Under the pieces are notes generated by a model. The model had not been told where the DNA came from and made no database searches. It was given only the letters and a program-made list of their open reading frames with translations. The position numbers and the translations under genes are program-made. From Phaeobacter sp. QD34_24 (GTDB taxonomy: Bacteria; Pseudomonadota; Alphaproteobacteria; Rhodobacterales; Rhodobacteraceae), in the NCBI RefSeq assembly GCF_028890115.1, contig NZ_JARCJD010000004.1, positions 164,869 through 228,868 of the forward strand: 64,000 nt of DNA. The letters are read 5' to 3'. Within the stretch, counting starts at the first letter, position 1. Each line of letters starts with the position of its first letter. Of the stretch, positions 62,312-64,000 are shown piece by piece.

Positions 62312-63223
62312 ATGGCCCGTCGCTGGACCAACACCCTGACCCATGCGGATGTCACCCCCGAGGCGGCCTTCTGGAACCGTCGCCAGATCATCGCGGGCAT
62401 GGCGGGTCTGGGTCTTGCCTCGCTGGCGGGCGGGGCAGAGGCGCAGGTCAGCGAGGAGGTGCTGGAGCCCAACAGCTGGGAAGATGTGACCAGCTATTGC
62501 AACTTCTATGAATTCGGCACCGGCAAGGGGGATCCCGCGGCCTATGCGGGCCGGATGACGACCTCCCCCTGGAGCGTGAAGATCGACGGGCTGGTGGATC
62601 GGCCGGGGGAGTATGATTTCCAGCAGATCCTGGGCGAGATGACCGTCGAGGAGCGCATCTACCGTTTCCGCTGTGTCGAGGCCTGGTCGATGGTGGTGCC
62701 CTGGAATGGGTTTGAGCTGGCCGACCTTCTGAACTTGGCAGGTGTGCAGGAGGGCGCGAAATACGTCGCCTTTGAAACCCTCTACCGTCCCGAGGAAATG
62801 CCGGGCACCGCCTACCGCGTGCTCGACTGGCCCTACCGCGAGGGGCTGCGCCTGGATGAGGCGATGCATCCCCTGACCCTGATGGCGACGGGTATCTTCG
62901 GCAAACCACTCCCCAACCAGAACGGCGCGCCCCTGCGCCTGGTGGTGCCGTGGAAATACGGGTTCAAATCGATCAAGTCGGTGGTGCGCATCACCCTCAC
63001 CGATCAGGAGCCGCCCACCAGTTGGAATACGGCCAATGCGGGGGAGTACGGATTCTACAGCAATGTGAATCCCGAGGTGGACCATCCGCGCTGGAGCCAG
63101 GCCACGGAACGCCGGATCGGCGGCGGATTGTTCGCCCGCCGCGAGCCGACCTTGATGTTCAACGGCTACGAGGCGGAGGTCGCCTCGCTCTATGACGGTA
63201 TGGATCTGGCCAAATACTATTGA
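62312..63223 (+). CDS. msrP: Protein-methionine-sulfoxide reductase catalytic subunit MsrP
   Basis: Periplasmic molybdopterin enzyme that repairs methionine sulfoxide in exported proteins. 303 residues. It has a Tat-type signal with [17 protein letters not shown] (the RR is preceded by an Asn rather than S/T). The molybdenum ligand is Cys121 in [32 protein letters not shown] is also conserved. A GGAG site precedes the ATG. It overlaps msrQ by one base, as is usual for the pair. Confidence 0.95.
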   Translation: MARRWTNTLTHADVTPEAAFWNRRQIIAGMAGLGLASLAGGAEAQVSEEVLEPNSWEDVTSYCNFYEFGTGKGDPAAYAGRMTTSPWSVKIDGLVDRPGEYDFQQILGEMTVEERIYRFRCVEAWSMVVPWNGFELADLLNLAGVQEGAKYVAFETLYRPEEMPGTAYRVLDWPYREGLRLDEAMHPLTLMATGIFGKPLPNQNGAPLRLVVPWKYGFKSIKSVVRITLTDQEPPTSWNTANAGEYGFYSNVNPEVDHPRWSQATERRIGGGLFARREPTLMFNGYEAEVASLYDGMDLAKYY

Positions 63224-63819
63224 TGGGATGGCTGAATCATAGCCTGCGCAGGATCCCGGTCTGGTGCGTCTATCTTCTGGGGTTCTTGCCGCTGCCCTGG
63301 CTGTTCTACCTTGGCCTGTCCGGCGGCTTGGGGGCGGAACCGATCAAGGCGCTGGAACATGAATATGGCGAACTGGCTCTGAAGCTGCTGGTCGTTGTCC
63401 TGGCAGTGACCCCCCTGCGCCGCTACCTGGGACTCAACCTGGTGAAGTTCCGCCGCGCGCTGGGCATTCTCAGCTTCCTCTATGTTCTGGCGCATCTTCT
63501 GGTCTGGCTCATGCTGGATGTGCAAATCCCCTCGCAGATGATCGCGGATATCGTGAAGCGTCCCTATATCACCATCGGCATGGCCGGTTTTGTGTTGATG
63601 CTGCCCTTGGCGCTGACCTCCAACAATGGGTCCGTGCGCCGCCTCGGCAGCCGCTGGCGCCAGATCCATCGTCTGACCTATCCGATCGCCCTGCTGGGGG
63701 CTTTGCACTTCCTTCTGCTGGTGAAGGGATTTCAGGTCGAGCCACTGATCTACCTGGTCATCATTCTAGGCCTTTTGCTGCTGCGCTTGCCGGTGCTGCG
63801 CCGCAAGTCCGTGGTTTGA
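63223..63819 (+). CDS. msrQ: Heme-binding membrane subunit MsrQ
   Basis: 198 residues with six membrane helices. It passes electrons from the quinone pool or a reductase to MsrP. The ferric-reductase-like heme ligands include the His in LEHEYGELALKLLVVVL and the histidines in YVLAHLLVWLM and RQIHRLTYPIALLGALHF. The start is the ATG at 63223, on the last base of msrP; the frame opens one codon earlier at a TTG. Confidence 0.94.
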   Translation: MGWLNHSLRRIPVWCVYLLGFLPLPWLFYLGLSGGLGAEPIKALEHEYGELALKLLVVVLAVTPLRRYLGLNLVKFRRALGILSFLYVLAHLLVWLMLDVQIPSQMIADIVKRPYITIGMAGFVLMLPLALTSNNGSVRRLGSRWRQIHRLTYPIALLGALHFLLLVKGFQVEPLIYLVIILGLLLLRLPVLRRKSVV

Positions 63820-64000
63820 CACAATCCGCCTTCGCTCAAAGTGCCTATTTTTCAGGCAAGTGAAGTTTTTTTGACGAAATCCGATTTTTTCTCTTGCGCC
63901 TTCAGGCAACTGTCCATAAATAGCCCTTCACCGGCGGCGCTGAGGCGCTACTGAGAGGATCTGGACGGAACGCGAGAGTGGATGTTCGGGTTTGATTGGG
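63820..64000. other. Right-edge intergenic region, possible start of a further gene
   Basis: A weak hairpin TGCCT/AGGCA (63840-63860) and T-rich tracts follow msrQ. Near the edge GAGAGTGG precedes an ATG at 63982, giving MFGFDW before the sequence ends. This could be a coding start but is too short to judge. Confidence 0.25.

Noticed and set aside
1..64000. CRISPR array, prophage, insertion sequence or integrated element
   Set aside because: No regularly spaced repeats of CRISPR length, no transposase, integrase or phage structural genes, and no tRNA-flanking duplication at tRNA-Val.

Overview
The window is a dense, high-GC alphaproteobacterial chromosome segment. Gene content and order (rpsO-truB, rbfA, dapB, rsmB, a heparinase-fold gene, purH, lspA, paired M16 peptidases, DUF1674, DUF3035 and DUF3775 proteins, deoC with a double aldehyde dehydrogenase, a NAD saccharopine dehydrogenase) point to Rhodobacterales, most likely the Roseobacter group (Ruegeria/Phaeobacter/Leisingera-like). 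I do not assign a species. There is no phage, insertion sequence or CRISPR array. Nearly all of the sequence is ordinary core or metabolic chromosome.

Layout. 1-7 kb: 5'-truncated-by-window-edge view of phaC (minus), rpsO, a membrane-anchored RTX repeat protein, truB, a decayed small gene, and rbfA. 6.5-13.9 kb: dapB, small conserved genes, rsmB, heparinase-fold protein, purH, lspA and a lipoprotein. 14.1-16.8 kb: a catalytic/non-catalytic M16 peptidase pair. 16.9-20.2 kb (minus): deoC plus a 778-residue double aldehyde dehydrogenase. 20.3-24.4 kb: a manganese/iron-type ABC importer (sitABCD type) behind a perfect 7+1+7 palindrome; one permease carries a DtxR-like tail. 24.4-29.3 kb: mutL, rmuC, a membrane class III adenylate cyclase and a DUF3775 protein in overlapping order. 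29.3-33.1 kb (minus): a five-gene unit combining a histidine phosphatase, a GST, saccharopine dehydrogenase, a SemiSWEET and a saccharopine reductase-family protein, divergent from a carbamoylase-family hydrolase. 34.5-37.7 kb: WGR protein, REP-like repeats and a hybrid kinase/response regulator pair.

38.1-47.1 kb holds the most coherent accessory system: an acyl-CoA synthetase, a complete branched-chain-amino-acid-type ABC importer (two ATPases, two permeases, a binding protein), a two-helix 85-residue membrane protein lodged between the permease genes, and a phenylacetate-CoA-ligase-like enzyme, all on one strand. It looks like an uptake-and-CoA-activation module for an organic acid whose identity cannot be read from sequence. 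The kinase/regulator pair is transcribed divergently from it.

47.2-51.1 kb: iron(III) permease FbpB, a CobW-type GTPase and FbpA. FbpA has a TGACT-N5-AGTCA operator candidate; no matching ATPase is present. 51.3-60 kb: rpmJ, tRNA-Val(GAC), N-formylglutamate amidohydrolase, dinB, a NUDIX protein, pyrF, clpB with a heat-shock-type promoter, and a soluble PAS chemoreceptor. 60.1-63.8 kb: a DUF302 protein, an FMN glutamate-synthase-family enzyme and msrPQ.

Most start sites were moved from the longest ORF to an internal ATG supported by a Shine-Dalgarno sequence or by family N-termini. Operator, promoter and small-RNA calls are read from sequence patterns only.
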